Source of the DNA: Candidatus Segatella mututuai
GTDB lineage: Bacteria > Bacteroidota > Bacteroidia > Bacteroidales > Bacteroidaceae
Length of the DNA stretch: 64,000 nt
Direction: 5' to 3'
NCBI GenBank assembly: GCA_002439605.1
Contig: DJOI01000074.1
Location: 1-64,000 of the forward strand
This document shows positions 27,270 to 35,884 of this stretch, in pieces; position 1 is the stretch's first letter; every line of letters begins with the position of its first letter. The notes below the pieces were generated by a model. That model made no database searches, was not told where the DNA came from, and saw only the letters and a program-made list of their open reading frames with translations. A program made the position numbers and the translations under genes.

Positions 27270-27815
27270 TTAATCCTGCTTTTCGATAATCTTCATTCCT
27301 TCTGCTACAGCCTGCATGTTGAGTGGTATCATGGAGTGATGACGCTCTGGCAACGATTTGTAAAGGGCTTTGTTCAGTCCATCGGTGCTTACTACCGGAC
27401 AAACCTTGAGTAGTCCACCAAGCACAATCATGTTGAACACCTTGGAATTCTTCATCTCGGCTGCCTTGTCCATGGCATCAATACGATAGATTGTAATATC
27501 GGTGCGCTGGGGAGGATTGATGACTCCATAACCATCGTAAATGAGAATTCCGCCTGGCTTTACCTTGGGCTCAAACTTGTCGAGCGATGGCTGGTTGAGC
27601 ACGATGGCTATGTCGTAATGGCTAAGGATGGGCGAAGAAATGCGCTCATCACTCACGATGACTGTTACGTTGGCTGTACCACCTCGTTGCTCTGGGCCAT
27701 AGGCTGGCATCCAGGTAACCTCCTTGTCCTCCATCAGTCCTGAATAGGCAAGAATCTTTCCCATAGAGAGGACACCCTGTCCACCAAAACCTGATATAAT
27801 GATTTCTTTCTTCAT
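27270..27815 (-). CDS. 2-oxoacid:ferredoxin oxidoreductase, gamma subunit
   Basis: Gamma (CoA-binding/POR) subunit of a 2-oxoacid:ferredoxin oxidoreductase, which converts a 2-oxoacid plus CoA into acyl-CoA, CO2 and reduced ferredoxin. The 181-residue protein begins MKKEIIISGFGGQGVLSMGKILA, the diagnostic GxGGQGV motif. AYGPEQRGGTANVTVIVSDERI and VLNQPSLDKF follow. It is the last gene of the five-gene operon, 53 bases after the beta subunit. Confidence 0.93.
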   Translation of the reverse strand: MKKEIIISGFGGQGVLSMGKILAYSGLMEDKEVTWMPAYGPEQRGGTANVTVIVSDERISSPILSHYDIAIVLNQPSLDKFEPKVKPGGILIYDGYGVINPPQRTDITIYRIDAMDKAAEMKNSKVFNMIVLGGLLKVCPVVSTDGLNKALYKSLPERHHSMIPLNMQAVAEGMKIIEKQD

Positions 27816-27868
27816 TTTCTAACCTTTTGCAAATGCCAAACTTAACATTTAACACTTAACATTTAACA

Positions 27869-28633
27869 TTACAAATTTGTCGTATCCTTCAGGTCACCCT
27901 TCACATACTCCTTGAACATGTGCTCTTCCATCCACTTGTTGGCTTCTACAGGTGAAAGTTTCCAACCGCTATTGCAGGTGGAGACAATTTCCACAAGACT
28001 GGACCCAAGCCCCTTCATGCTTGCCTCGAAGGCTTTGCGAATGGCCTTCTTGGCTTTGCGGATGCTGGCAACGGTCTCAACGCTCTGCCGCGTAACATAG
28101 CAAGTACCTTGCAAATGAGATGCCAACTCTGTGATATTAAGAGGATAACCATGAAGATCGGGCTGACGTCCGTAAGGGCAAGTAGAAGTTTTCTGCCCAA
28201 GCAGAGTTGTCGGTGCCATCTGTCCTCCCGTCATGCCATAGATAGCATTATTGATAAAGATGGCAGCAACGTGCTCGCCTCGGTTAAGAGCATGGATAGT
28301 TTCACAAGCGCCAATACACGCCAAGTCTCCATCACCTTGATAGGTAAAAACGAGGCGGTCTGGCCACAAACGCTTGATGGCAGAGGCACAGGCAAGAGCA
28401 CGCCCATGGGCTGCTTCCTGCCAGTCGATGTCAAGGTAACGATAGGCGAAGACAGCACAGCCTACAGGACAGATACCCACGGCCTTGTCTTCCATTCCCA
28501 TTTCCTCGATTACCTCGGCTACAAGTTTATGCACCACGCCATGAGAACAGCCCGGACAGTAATGCATCGGGGTGTCGTTCATGAGCATCGGCTTCTTATA
28601 AACCAGATTCTCTGGTGATATGATATCGTTCAT
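27869..28633 (-). CDS. 2-oxoacid:ferredoxin oxidoreductase, beta (TPP-binding) subunit
   Basis: Binds thiamine pyrophosphate and carries out decarboxylation with the alpha subunit. The 254 residues contain the cysteine motif MHYCPGCSHG (about 23-32), likely a cluster or cofactor contact, and the TPP/Mg motif YQGDGDLACIGACETIHALNRGEHVAAIFINNAIYGMTGGQ. STCPYGRQPDLHGYPLNITELASHL follows. Substrate (2-oxoglutarate or branched 2-oxoacids) is not decided by the sequence alone. The gap to the alpha subunit is 61 bases. Confidence 0.93.
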   Translation of the reverse strand: MNDIISPENLVYKKPMLMNDTPMHYCPGCSHGVVHKLVAEVIEEMGMEDKAVGICPVGCAVFAYRYLDIDWQEAAHGRALACASAIKRLWPDRLVFTYQGDGDLACIGACETIHALNRGEHVAAIFINNAIYGMTGGQMAPTTLLGQKTSTCPYGRQPDLHGYPLNITELASHLQGTCYVTRQSVETVASIRKAKKAIRKAFEASMKGLGSSLVEIVSTCNSGWKLSPVEANKWMEEHMFKEYVKGDLKDTTNL

Positions 28634-28694
28634 TTTAAATTATAAATTAGAAATGACAAATTATAAATGGGCATACGCCAACTCTGTCTATAAC

Positions 28695-29789
28695 TTATTC
28701 ATTATCATTTATTATTTTATTCTTCAGGGCCTCAACGATTTCCTCGGGTTCAGGAACGATTCCTCCCAAGCGCCCGAAGTGCTCTACTGGGACTTGTCCG
28801 TTAACGGCCAGGCGTACATCTTGTATCATCTGTCCGGCATTGATTTCGGCCACAAGGATGCCCTTGCAATGCTGGGCAAGCTCATGAAGCTGTTTTTCCG
28901 GGAAAGGCCAGAGGGTTATAGGACGGAAAAGCCCTATCTTGATGCCTTGCTCGCGAGCTACCTCTATGCTTTTCTCTGCCACGCGGGCAGCACTTCCGAA
29001 GGCCACTATAACATAGTCGGCATCCTCGATATGCTCTGTTGCGTAACGCACCTCTTTATTGCGGATGGTTCGATATTTCTGCTGCAAATGAAGGTTGCGT
29101 TGCTCCATCACTTCTGGCTTGAGTTCGAGCGATGTGATGATGTTGGGCTTACGATCCTTGCTTCTACCTATGGTAGCCCAAGGACACTCGCGCGCTATTT
29201 CTTCTTCGGTGCGGCGGGGTTTCATCGGTGGCAGCACCACACGTTCCATCATTTGGCCGATGACACCATCACTCAGTATCATGGCTGGGTTACGATAACG
29301 GAAAGCCAACGTGAAAGCCAAGTCAACAAAGTCTGCCATCTCCTGTACTGATGCCGGGGCAAGCACGATAACGTTATAGTCGCCATTGCCTCCTCCACGG
29401 GTGGCCTGGAAATAATCGCTCTGCGAAGGCTGGATGGTTCCCAAGCCAGGACCGCCTCGCTGCACGTTGACGATAACTCCAGGCACTTCGGCTCCAGCCA
29501 TATAGGCAATGCCTTCCTGCATAAGAGCCACACCTGGACTCGACGAAGTGGTAAGCACACGCTTTCCTGCTCCGGCTCCTCCGTACACCATATTAATAGA
29601 GGCCACCTCGCTCTCTGCCTGAAGCACAACCATACCTGTCGTCTCCCAAGGTTTGAGTAGTGCAAGGGTTTCTATGATTTCCGTCTGTGGGGTGATGGGA
29701 TAGCCGAAGAAGGCATCTACCCCACCTCGTATACAGGCATGGGCGATAGCCTCATTGCCTTTCATAAGTGTTACTTCTTGTTCTGCCAT
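28695..29789 (-). CDS. vorB: 2-oxoacid:ferredoxin oxidoreductase, alpha subunit (VorB/KorA)
   Basis: Alpha subunit of the complex, the family usually labelled VorB in Bacteroidetes (3-methyl-2-oxobutanoate dehydrogenase), although 2-oxoglutarate is also plausible. The ATG at 29789 yields 364 residues and begins MAEQEVTLMKGNEAIAHACI. The open frame continues to 29984 but only across the ferredoxin gene. Motifs include FFGYPITPQTEI, VLTTSSSPGVALMQEG and NVQRGGPGLGTIQPSQSDYFQ. The ferredoxin stop is 2 bases upstream of this start, so translation is coupled. Confidence 0.93.
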   Translation of the reverse strand: MAEQEVTLMKGNEAIAHACIRGGVDAFFGYPITPQTEIIETLALLKPWETTGMVVLQAESEVASINMVYGGAGAGKRVLTTSSSPGVALMQEGIAYMAGAEVPGVIVNVQRGGPGLGTIQPSQSDYFQATRGGGNGDYNVIVLAPASVQEMADFVDLAFTLAFRYRNPAMILSDGVIGQMMERVVLPPMKPRRTEEEIARECPWATIGRSKDRKPNIITSLELKPEVMEQRNLHLQQKYRTIRNKEVRYATEHIEDADYVIVAFGSAARVAEKSIEVAREQGIKIGLFRPITLWPFPEKQLHELAQHCKGILVAEINAGQMIQDVRLAVNGQVPVEHFGRLGGIVPEPEEIVEALKNKIINDNE

Positions 29790-29791
29790 TG

Positions 29792-30031
29792 TTATATTTC
29801 CTCCTTTTTGCGATAAACGGTAATACAGCCGTCCGGACACACGATGGCGCATGATGCACAGCCTATACATGCCTCGGCATGGGCTGGTTCCACGTAACGA
29901 TAACCATGCACATTCACTTTCTTTTCGGCAAGCGCTATGACATCGCGAGGACAAGCCTCCACACAGAGCGCACAACCCTTGCATCGCTCTGTATCCACCA
30001 CAATTGCCCCTAAAATCTTATTCTTTGTCAT
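29792..30031 (-). CDS. 4Fe-4S dicluster ferredoxin (delta subunit)
   Basis: Electron-transfer subunit with two [4Fe-4S] clusters. The 79 residues hold two CxxCxxCxxxCP-type motifs: CKGCALCVEACPRDVIAL and CIGCASCAIVCPDGCITV. It is wedged between the TPR protein (its ATG overlaps that stop codon, ATGA) and the alpha subunit (2-base gap). The arrangement implies that electrons from the 2-oxoacid pass here to free ferredoxin. Confidence 0.95.
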   Translation of the reverse strand: MTKNKILGAIVVDTERCKGCALCVEACPRDVIALAEKKVNVHGYRYVEPAHAEACIGCASCAIVCPDGCITVYRKKEEI

Positions 30032-30207
30032 GGGTTATAATAGTCTTTACAATAGAAGCTGAGAATATTATCGAGCATTTCCTTGGCCACGACGGCAGGG
30101 CTATCGGGGTCAATGGCAATGGCTTCCATATAACAGTCGATGGCATGCTTATAGTCGCCTTGCTTGCGATAGGCATTGCCCTGTAGATAATATTCTTGAG
30201 CTGTCAT
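30028..30207 (-). CDS. short TPR-repeat protein at head of oxidoreductase operon
   Basis: A 59-residue frame (MTAQEYYLQGNAYRKQGDYK...) encoding one and a half tetratricopeptide repeats: YYLQGNAYRKQGDYKHAIDCYMEAIAIDPDSP fits the TPR pattern (W/Y-LG-A-Y-Y-A-F-A-P). Its TGA overlaps the ferredoxin ATG, showing it is genuinely expressed as the first gene of the operon. No signal peptide. Probably a small protein-protein adaptor for the oxidoreductase; that role is inference. It is shorter than most ORF cut-offs and easily missed. Confidence 0.85.
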   Translation of the reverse strand: MTAQEYYLQGNAYRKQGDYKHAIDCYMEAIAIDPDSPAVVAKEMLDNILSFYCKDYYNP

Positions 30208-30519
30208 TTATCTGCTGTTGTTCTTTTTTATTTGCTTTGCGAAATTAATAAAATAAGCTAACTAAAAAAAATTATCAGCCGAGATTTAAACTATATTAAT
30301 GTTGTTTTGCGGAAAAATGCGCACACCATAATTCTGTGTGCAACTTTTAAAGAATGATGTGCGATATTTCTAATATCATATCATGTCCTGCGCTGATACT
30401 GCAATCTTTATGGCGTAGTTCCTTATACGCTTTACAGTTTTTGCTACCGTCCATCGTGAGGACGGCAAAAACCTGAGCTTTACTCTTTATCCTTCCCTTC
30501 CGTTTAGCAAAGGCAAAAG
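30208..30519. other. intergenic gap between oxidoreductase operon and fimbrial island
   Basis: About 310 AT-rich bases between the operon head and the last fimbrillin gene. It should hold the operon promoter; no clean consensus is seen. A 61-codon minus-strand frame (30347-30532) overlaps the fimbrillin end and shows no recognisable protein. Confidence 0.4.
30439..30474 (-). terminator. terminator of fimbrial cluster
   Basis: GTTTTTGC(TA)CCGTCC pairs with GGACGGCAAAAAC, a 13-bp stem with a small bulge and seven-base loop, 46 bases after the stop of the last fimbrillin gene. The stem ends in T/A runs usable on the minus strand. Confidence 0.6.
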
Positions 30520-32214
30520 TCAGAAGGCACACACGGCGCGGACGTAGTGGTTGGCCGCCTTCGGAGCAGTTCCTACATACCCTTTGCTGACCATGGGTTG
30601 GATGGCGAAGATGTAGGCTAAGCCATAGGTTGCGCCTTCCGTGGAGGACCAGTAAGGATAATTGGCCAGTGGTTCGCCGCGTCCTGCGGCAGCCAGCGCG
30701 TCGTTGACGATGGCCTTGGTCTCAAGTGCGAAGTAGATTTGGCCAGTATGCATAATATCCTCGTCTTTGCAGAAGAGCATGTGCAACTCCTTTCCCGAGG
30801 GGAGATACCACCCGGTACTGCCTTCCGGGGCTGGCGTGCTGTTGCGGAAGTTGATGAGCTCCTGGGCGGGAATCACCTTGGTGCAGTAGTTGACGTAGCC
30901 GCAATGCTGGTTATATGCCAGCAGCACTTTTGTGTTCTGGTAGCCGAGGATCATCTGCAAGCCTTTCCCTCCATCTCTCCCATCTGTGCCAATGGAGCTA
31001 TAGTCCGAAGTTGACGGGTTGAGGTCCGGTGTACTGTTTTGGTAGGCATACACGTCGGCTTCATTTTCCAAGGGGTTGTCTTGCCACGGTATGCCAGTGG
31101 AGATATTCTTCACGGCCACGGCAAGTCCGTGCGTGCAATGGGGGAAGTCCTTTGCCATGATTTTGTCGTCGGCAAGCGATGCAGGTTCCTGCCTGCCAGA
31201 TGGGTCGGTCTCGGCGGGTGTCCAGAACACGATGGCCGCCACCTTTGCCTTCTGCTCCTCGGTGAGGGCGGTCGCCTTGGGCAGCAGGTGGCCGTCGGCC
31301 ATCAGGTAGTCGCCCCGCCGGATGGTGTAGTCCTTGACCGTGCATGCAGCCCCGTCCACCTTGTACTTCTTGTACGTCCCTGCGTAAGTGCCAATGTCTG
31401 ATGGGGTGATGGAGAACTCCCTGTTCCCCTCGTCGTAACTTCCTTCAATGGTCGGCAAGGAGGATGGCAGCAAGTAGCGGTAAGAGCCGTCGGCCATGCG
31501 CAGCGGTTTGGCGGTGCCGGTGAACGTGGCTGCCGGCGTAACGGTGTAGTCGGGCACCCTCGCGTTGGTAAACTTGTAGACCATCTTCGGCAGTTCGATC
31601 ACGGCCAAGGCATAGACATGGGTCATGACGAAGTCGAGTCGGAGCGTGCCTTTGTCCCGTGTGGGGGTGCAAGAGGCTGTCATCAGGTCGGAAGCGGCGT
31701 AGTCCGCATACGCGCTTTGGTCGGCCTTCACCTGCCAATTATTCTCAAGCAGCCTAAAGAAACCCAAATTTGGATCGCTTCTTGAAATCTCCAGCATGCG
31801 GCTGATGAACTGCTCGTCCAGGTCGGGCTTGTAGGGGTAATAGAGATGGTATTCCTCATTCTCAAGCCCTCCCACAAGTGTCGTGCCCTCCTCGGGCTTC
31901 CAGACAAGCTGCCCCGTGGCGGCGTCCGTCTCGGCGGTCAGCTTCACGTTGGCGTAGACCATCTTCTTGTCCATGCCCCGGCCGCGCGTCACGAAGAGCC
32001 CGCAGCTGTCGCCCTCGGCGAACACGGTGGTGTAGCCGTTCTCCACGGCACGAGTCGTTTTACCCTCAGCCGACGCATAGCCCCCGTCGGTCACGGAAAT
32101 GGCGAATAGTTGCGCCTTGTCCTGTGCGGCAGGGAACTCTTCTTGCGTGCAGGAGGCAAGCAGCAGGAGCAACGCGACTTGCAAAAGGTGATATATGTTT
32201 TTTTGTATCTTCAT
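30520..32214 (-). CDS. fimbrillin family lipoprotein (tip-type) with FISUMP-like C terminus
   Basis: Predicted surface lipoprotein of 564 residues. The signal peptide ends at a lipobox (LLLLLASC, Cys at about 22). The N-terminal half resembles Bacteroidetes fimbrillins with the characteristic KTTRAVENG arginine protease-processing region near residue 55. The C-terminal third contains GSTGWYLPSGKELHML and ends NHYVRAVCAF, a FISUMP/tip-fimbrillin type module. The gene is markedly richer in G+C than the genes on either side. It lies last in a three-gene fimbrillin run; likely a minor or tip subunit. Confidence 0.82.
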   Translation of the reverse strand: MKIQKNIYHLLQVALLLLLASCTQEEFPAAQDKAQLFAISVTDGGYASAEGKTTRAVENGYTTVFAEGDSCGLFVTRGRGMDKKMVYANVKLTAETDAATGQLVWKPEEGTTLVGGLENEEYHLYYPYKPDLDEQFISRMLEISRSDPNLGFFRLLENNWQVKADQSAYADYAASDLMTASCTPTRDKGTLRLDFVMTHVYALAVIELPKMVYKFTNARVPDYTVTPAATFTGTAKPLRMADGSYRYLLPSSLPTIEGSYDEGNREFSITPSDIGTYAGTYKKYKVDGAACTVKDYTIRRGDYLMADGHLLPKATALTEEQKAKVAAIVFWTPAETDPSGRQEPASLADDKIMAKDFPHCTHGLAVAVKNISTGIPWQDNPLENEADVYAYQNSTPDLNPSTSDYSSIGTDGRDGGKGLQMILGYQNTKVLLAYNQHCGYVNYCTKVIPAQELINFRNSTPAPEGSTGWYLPSGKELHMLFCKDEDIMHTGQIYFALETKAIVNDALAAAGRGEPLANYPYWSSTEGATYGLAYIFAIQPMVSKGYVGTAPKAANHYVRAVCAF

Positions 32215-32242
32215 ATTCTTAAAGGATTAAATAGGCAATAGG

Positions 32243-33934
32243 TCAGAAAGCAAGGACGGGACGCACATGGTTCTGGAAATTATTATTACCCCACTGGCAG
32301 CTTATCCAGCCGTCATCAGAATTTGCTACCCAATACCGCATTGTGGAGCCTTTGAACTTCGAAGACGACCAAAACTTATGGTAATAGGAGAATCCGTCCC
32401 AACTGTCGATGCCCCACATCCATTTATTCAATGCATCGGGAACATTTCCTTGGTTCGACCAGAAGAAATTATCGATGTCCGACGAGGTTTGCTGATATCC
32501 ATCCGCCAAAGCCTGACAACCGCCCAGATTCTGCAGGATGTCCCACCACTGGCCGGAGGAAGGAAGATACCAGCCGGTAGTGGCCGCGGGAACAGGGCAG
32601 GCCGTGTTGTAATTATCAACAGCCTTTAATGCGGGATAATTGTCGAAGTTGCCCTCTAAACTACGGATAAGTTCACAATTGCCGTATCCGCTAATGTCCG
32701 AATAATTATCGGATTTGGATACGCAGTCATTCAACAAATCCAAGTACCGCGATTCGTTTCTCCATATAACTTTCTCTCCTGAGTTTGCGTTTTTAATGGC
32801 CATAACCAGTCCATGCGCCTTGTTTTCACCGCCCAACTTCTCCTTTTCCTTTTTACCGATACGGCTCTTGTCCGTCTGGAACACGATGCCGATGACGGTC
32901 TTGCCCTCCTCGGGGGCGGGCTTTGGCTCGGCTATCGCCACGCTGCCGTCAGCGTAGCGCTTGCGCAGGCCGCCGTCGCTCCACGTGCCGTCGGCGTAGA
33001 AGTAGTCGCCTGCCTTCAGCTCGCCCGCCTTGAAGTGTTGCTTCACTTTCTTTGAGGCGACACTCTCCTCGCCACCTGCACTCCACATTGCACCCGTCAC
33101 CTTCTGCACGTCTATTCCGTCGGCTTTCACGGTAATGTCGTAGGCATACCGCTTGCCACCGAAATAATCAAATTTGCCGGCAGCTTCAGTGTCGGGAGTA
33201 TAGGTAAAGGCCTTGTTGTCTATGCTTATTCGGACGAGCGGCTTGCCCGTCATGTCCTGTGGCGGCACCAAGGCCTCGTATTTCTTCGCTGCGGCATCGT
33301 AATAGGGCTTTATCTCGCCGTCCAACTGGTTGCCCGGTGCAACCAAGCCGGCGGTTGAGTGCGTCAGCGGGTCTCCGAAAATGGTGACGGTAGCATCCTC
33401 CAGCTCCTCTGCCGTAATGCCTTCGCCCGCCTTGAGCGTCACTTCGATTTTTGCCATGCGGTGAAGGAAACGGAGGTTTACGGCTTGGTCATAACGCCCT
33501 ATGGTACTGGCGTACAGGACATCGAAAGCGGCGTACCCTTTAGTTTGGTCGGAAATATCCGTTTCTACTTCCAGGTCTGGTGTCCATGCCGAGATACGGT
33601 CCTCGGTGGTGTCCTTCCAGTAGAAGGCGTTGTCGGCATCTTTCGGGACAGCGTTGCCAGCGGCATCCATCACATATGGCCTGTTACCAAACACACCTTT
33701 CATTTCCACTCTGATTTCCTCTCCGCCCGTCCACGTGTCCTTGCCTCCGGTGCGGGTCTGCGGCTGCGCCACCTCCGCCGTCAGTTGCAACGGATACTTG
33801 CCGTCTGGCAGGGACGTGCTGCTTTCATCCTCGCTGCTACAGGAAGCGAGTGTCCCGCAGAAGAGCATCATGACCGGCAGCCAGCCGCCGATGCGCCGCC
33901 ACGGTCTTCTCTCTATGTTCCTTATCATTTTCAT
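32243..33934 (-). CDS. fimbrillin family lipoprotein (tip-type)
   Basis: Predicted lipoprotein of 563 residues. The signal segment ends MLFCGTLASC (lipobox Cys near 32), then SSEDESSTSLPDG and TRTGGKDTW typical of Mfa1/Mfa-like fimbrillins. A central Ig-like fimbrillin core is followed by a C-terminal module with ATTGWYLPSSGQWWDILQNLGG and ending QNHVRPVLAF, parallel to its downstream neighbour. The two genes are separated by 28 bases and are likely co-transcribed paralogues. Confidence 0.82.
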   Translation of the reverse strand: MKMIRNIERRPWRRIGGWLPVMMLFCGTLASCSSEDESSTSLPDGKYPLQLTAEVAQPQTRTGGKDTWTGGEEIRVEMKGVFGNRPYVMDAAGNAVPKDADNAFYWKDTTEDRISAWTPDLEVETDISDQTKGYAAFDVLYASTIGRYDQAVNLRFLHRMAKIEVTLKAGEGITAEELEDATVTIFGDPLTHSTAGLVAPGNQLDGEIKPYYDAAAKKYEALVPPQDMTGKPLVRISIDNKAFTYTPDTEAAGKFDYFGGKRYAYDITVKADGIDVQKVTGAMWSAGGEESVASKKVKQHFKAGELKAGDYFYADGTWSDGGLRKRYADGSVAIAEPKPAPEEGKTVIGIVFQTDKSRIGKKEKEKLGGENKAHGLVMAIKNANSGEKVIWRNESRYLDLLNDCVSKSDNYSDISGYGNCELIRSLEGNFDNYPALKAVDNYNTACPVPAATTGWYLPSSGQWWDILQNLGGCQALADGYQQTSSDIDNFFWSNQGNVPDALNKWMWGIDSWDGFSYYHKFWSSSKFKGSTMRYWVANSDDGWISCQWGNNNFQNHVRPVLAF

Positions 33935-33996
33935 GCAGTCTTTATTAATTTCGTTTTGTGCCTACGTCCGATGCATGGCAGCGGCTTTCAGACACA

Positions 33997-35040
33997 CTAC
34001 ATTCTTGCATCACCCGAATGGCTGCCCCCGTCGTTCCAGTTTTCGATGGTGCATCCACTGAGGGTCAGCCCCGTCTTCTTCACCGTGATGGTGTAGGTAT
34101 AAGAATAGCCTGCCTCTAATGCGGGCTTGATCAGGTCTTTGTTGGAGTAGGTTTGTCCCTCTCCGTCATCGGGTGAAATCTCGAAGTTCAGGAAGTCAGC
34201 GAGTGTCTGCGGCAACAGAATCATGGAGAGGGTCATCACACCCGTGCTGACATCGTAGTCAGACACGCATTTATATGTGACAGTTTGTGTGGTAGGTGTG
34301 GGATACGTGGATTCGACCAGCATCCAGTCGTTTACGACAGTACCTGTAGCTGTGGCTGTTCCTGTCAACACATCGAACGTTCCCTCGTGAATCAGACCGC
34401 CCAGCTTGTAGTTGGCGAACCGCAACACACTTGGTTCAGAGAATCCGTCGGCATCCGAAACCTGCACCTTCAAGACAAGACGAGCCATCTTGTGCTTGAA
34501 AGAGCAATCGCTGCCGCCAGCTGCGGTGTTGTCCGTGAAGCTGATGACCGGGTTGCCTTTACTCCCTTTGGCACCTGTGGCATAGATGTAGTCTATGGCT
34601 TCCTGCTTCGCCATGGTATGTTGGTTCTCCGTGTTTACCTTGATTTTCCCATTGTCGCCAGGCGGTGAGGATGCATTGTAACTTGATGCAAAAGGTGCAT
34701 ACGCAGCGAAGGTGAACTCGCGCGAGGCATCCTCGAAGAAAATGCCTTCTCCGACAGTTGTAGGGGTGAAGTCGGCGGATGTTCTGGTGCTTGCGGTCTG
34801 GTATTCCGCGTTCTTGTACTTTTTGCCCATGGTCGTGGACTCTCCCGGTGCATCCACCGCCATCACGCCGATGTGGTCGGCATTCCACTGATTGTCCACA
34901 GCGCGGGTTTTCGGTCCGCTCACGCCTGCCGTGATTTGTGCTTCCACCAGGTTGTTCTGTACTGCGTCCTCTTGTGTACACGCTGCCAATAGCGTTGCTG
35001 CTACTGCCAAAAAGAAAAACTTAACGTTCATCGTCATCAT
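33997..35040 (-). CDS. fimbrillin family protein
   Basis: A 347-residue lipoprotein: MMTMNVKFFFLAVAATLLAAC gives a lipobox Cys near 21. A processing-type region (SGPKTRAVDNQW, residues 42-53) and the terminal motif ISGCTIENWNDGG-like (LSGCTIENWNDGGSHSGDARM) identify a shorter fimbrillin, possibly the main shaft subunit. Several ATG codons at the start are usable. It precedes the two larger paralogues by about 60 bases and follows the broken accessory gene by 30 bases. Confidence 0.82.
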   Translation of the reverse strand: MMTMNVKFFFLAVAATLLAACTQEDAVQNNLVEAQITAGVSGPKTRAVDNQWNADHIGVMAVDAPGESTTMGKKYKNAEYQTASTRTSADFTPTTVGEGIFFEDASREFTFAAYAPFASSYNASSPPGDNGKIKVNTENQHTMAKQEAIDYIYATGAKGSKGNPVISFTDNTAAGGSDCSFKHKMARLVLKVQVSDADGFSEPSVLRFANYKLGGLIHEGTFDVLTGTATATGTVVNDWMLVESTYPTPTTQTVTYKCVSDYDVSTGVMTLSMILLPQTLADFLNFEISPDDGEGQTYSNKDLIKPALEAGYSYTYTITVKKTGLTLSGCTIENWNDGGSHSGDARM

Positions 35041-35070
35041 ATTGTTTTTTGATTAATAAAATGTTTATAG

Positions 35071-35684
35071 TCAGTTAGCGTACCCTTTGCCGCTTTCTGC
35101 CTCGTTCCAGTTCGTGATGGTTGCACCTGTCACCCCGGCCTCTACTGGCAGCAGCAGATTACCCGTGAGTTTAACCAGTTTGGCACCGTTATTGAAGGCG
35201 CTCATGCCATCGGTAAGGCCGCTCACTATCCGTTGCGTGTCTCCGTTGTTGAAAGTGATGTCCACCGTCAGCGTCTGTGCTTCCACCGGGATGATGCCAA
35301 GCAGCCGGAAAAAGATGGTAAACTTGTTGCTGTCTTGCCTGAAAGCGTTTGTCACTTGTGCCGCCGCACTACGTTCGCCTGTTGCTATATCCACAGCCGA
35401 AGCCACACCTGAGAGCGTTGCCGTAGCCGACTGTACACGGCTGTAGTCACCTTCGGTGGCGGTCAGAACAGCTGTATATAATATGTACAGGTTACGTTTC
35501 TTTCGATACACTCCAGAAGAAGCGCAAGTTCTTTGCCATTGTCATTCCATGGCACATAGAGCATGTTCTTCCGCGGCACAAAGCGGAAAGTGTAGACTGT
35601 ATCGTTTTTCTGCTGCGCAAAAGTTGGAAAAACTGTCGACGACAGCCATAAAAACAAGATGGGAAATAGGATTCTTTTACTCAT
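35071..35684 (-). pseudogene. broken fimbrial accessory genes: DUF3868 N terminus fused out of frame to DUF5119/Mfa2-like C terminus
   Basis: The 5' part (35463-35684) encodes a 73-residue frame with a signal peptide (MSKRILFPILFLWLSSTVFPTFAQ) and FRFVPRKNMLYVPWNDNGKELALLL, the opening of DUF3868 proteins, and then stops. In another frame, from about 35480 to 35071, runs the C-terminal part of a fimbrial accessory lipoprotein (ATATLSGVASAVDIATGE...ITNWNEAESGKG) that has no start codon or signal of its own. In intact loci these are two separate genes. The simplest reading is a deletion joining them out of frame near 35465-35480. The second family name is tentative. Confidence 0.7.
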
Positions 35685-35884
35685 TTTTTAATATGCTTTT
35701 TTAATTTCCAATCCGAAACTCAGCATGCAAAATAAGCGAAAAGATTTGGTTTCTTCCCGATTCTTTCCTATAAAAATTGTCTCAATTGTTAGAATCGCAC
35801 ATCTTTGTGGTTTAGAATATTTTAGTTTTGTAGCTTAGGATATTTTTTGTCGTTTAGGCTATCCCCCCTTCATAACACACTATA

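Noticed and set aside
28695..29984. Alpha subunit extended N-terminally
   Set aside because: The extra part is an out-of-frame reading of the ferredoxin gene; the conserved start is at 29789.
30347..30532. 61-codon minus-strand ORF beside the fimbrial island, considered as a transposase remnant
   Set aside because: It overlaps the end of the fimbrillin gene and a terminator and shows no transposase motif.
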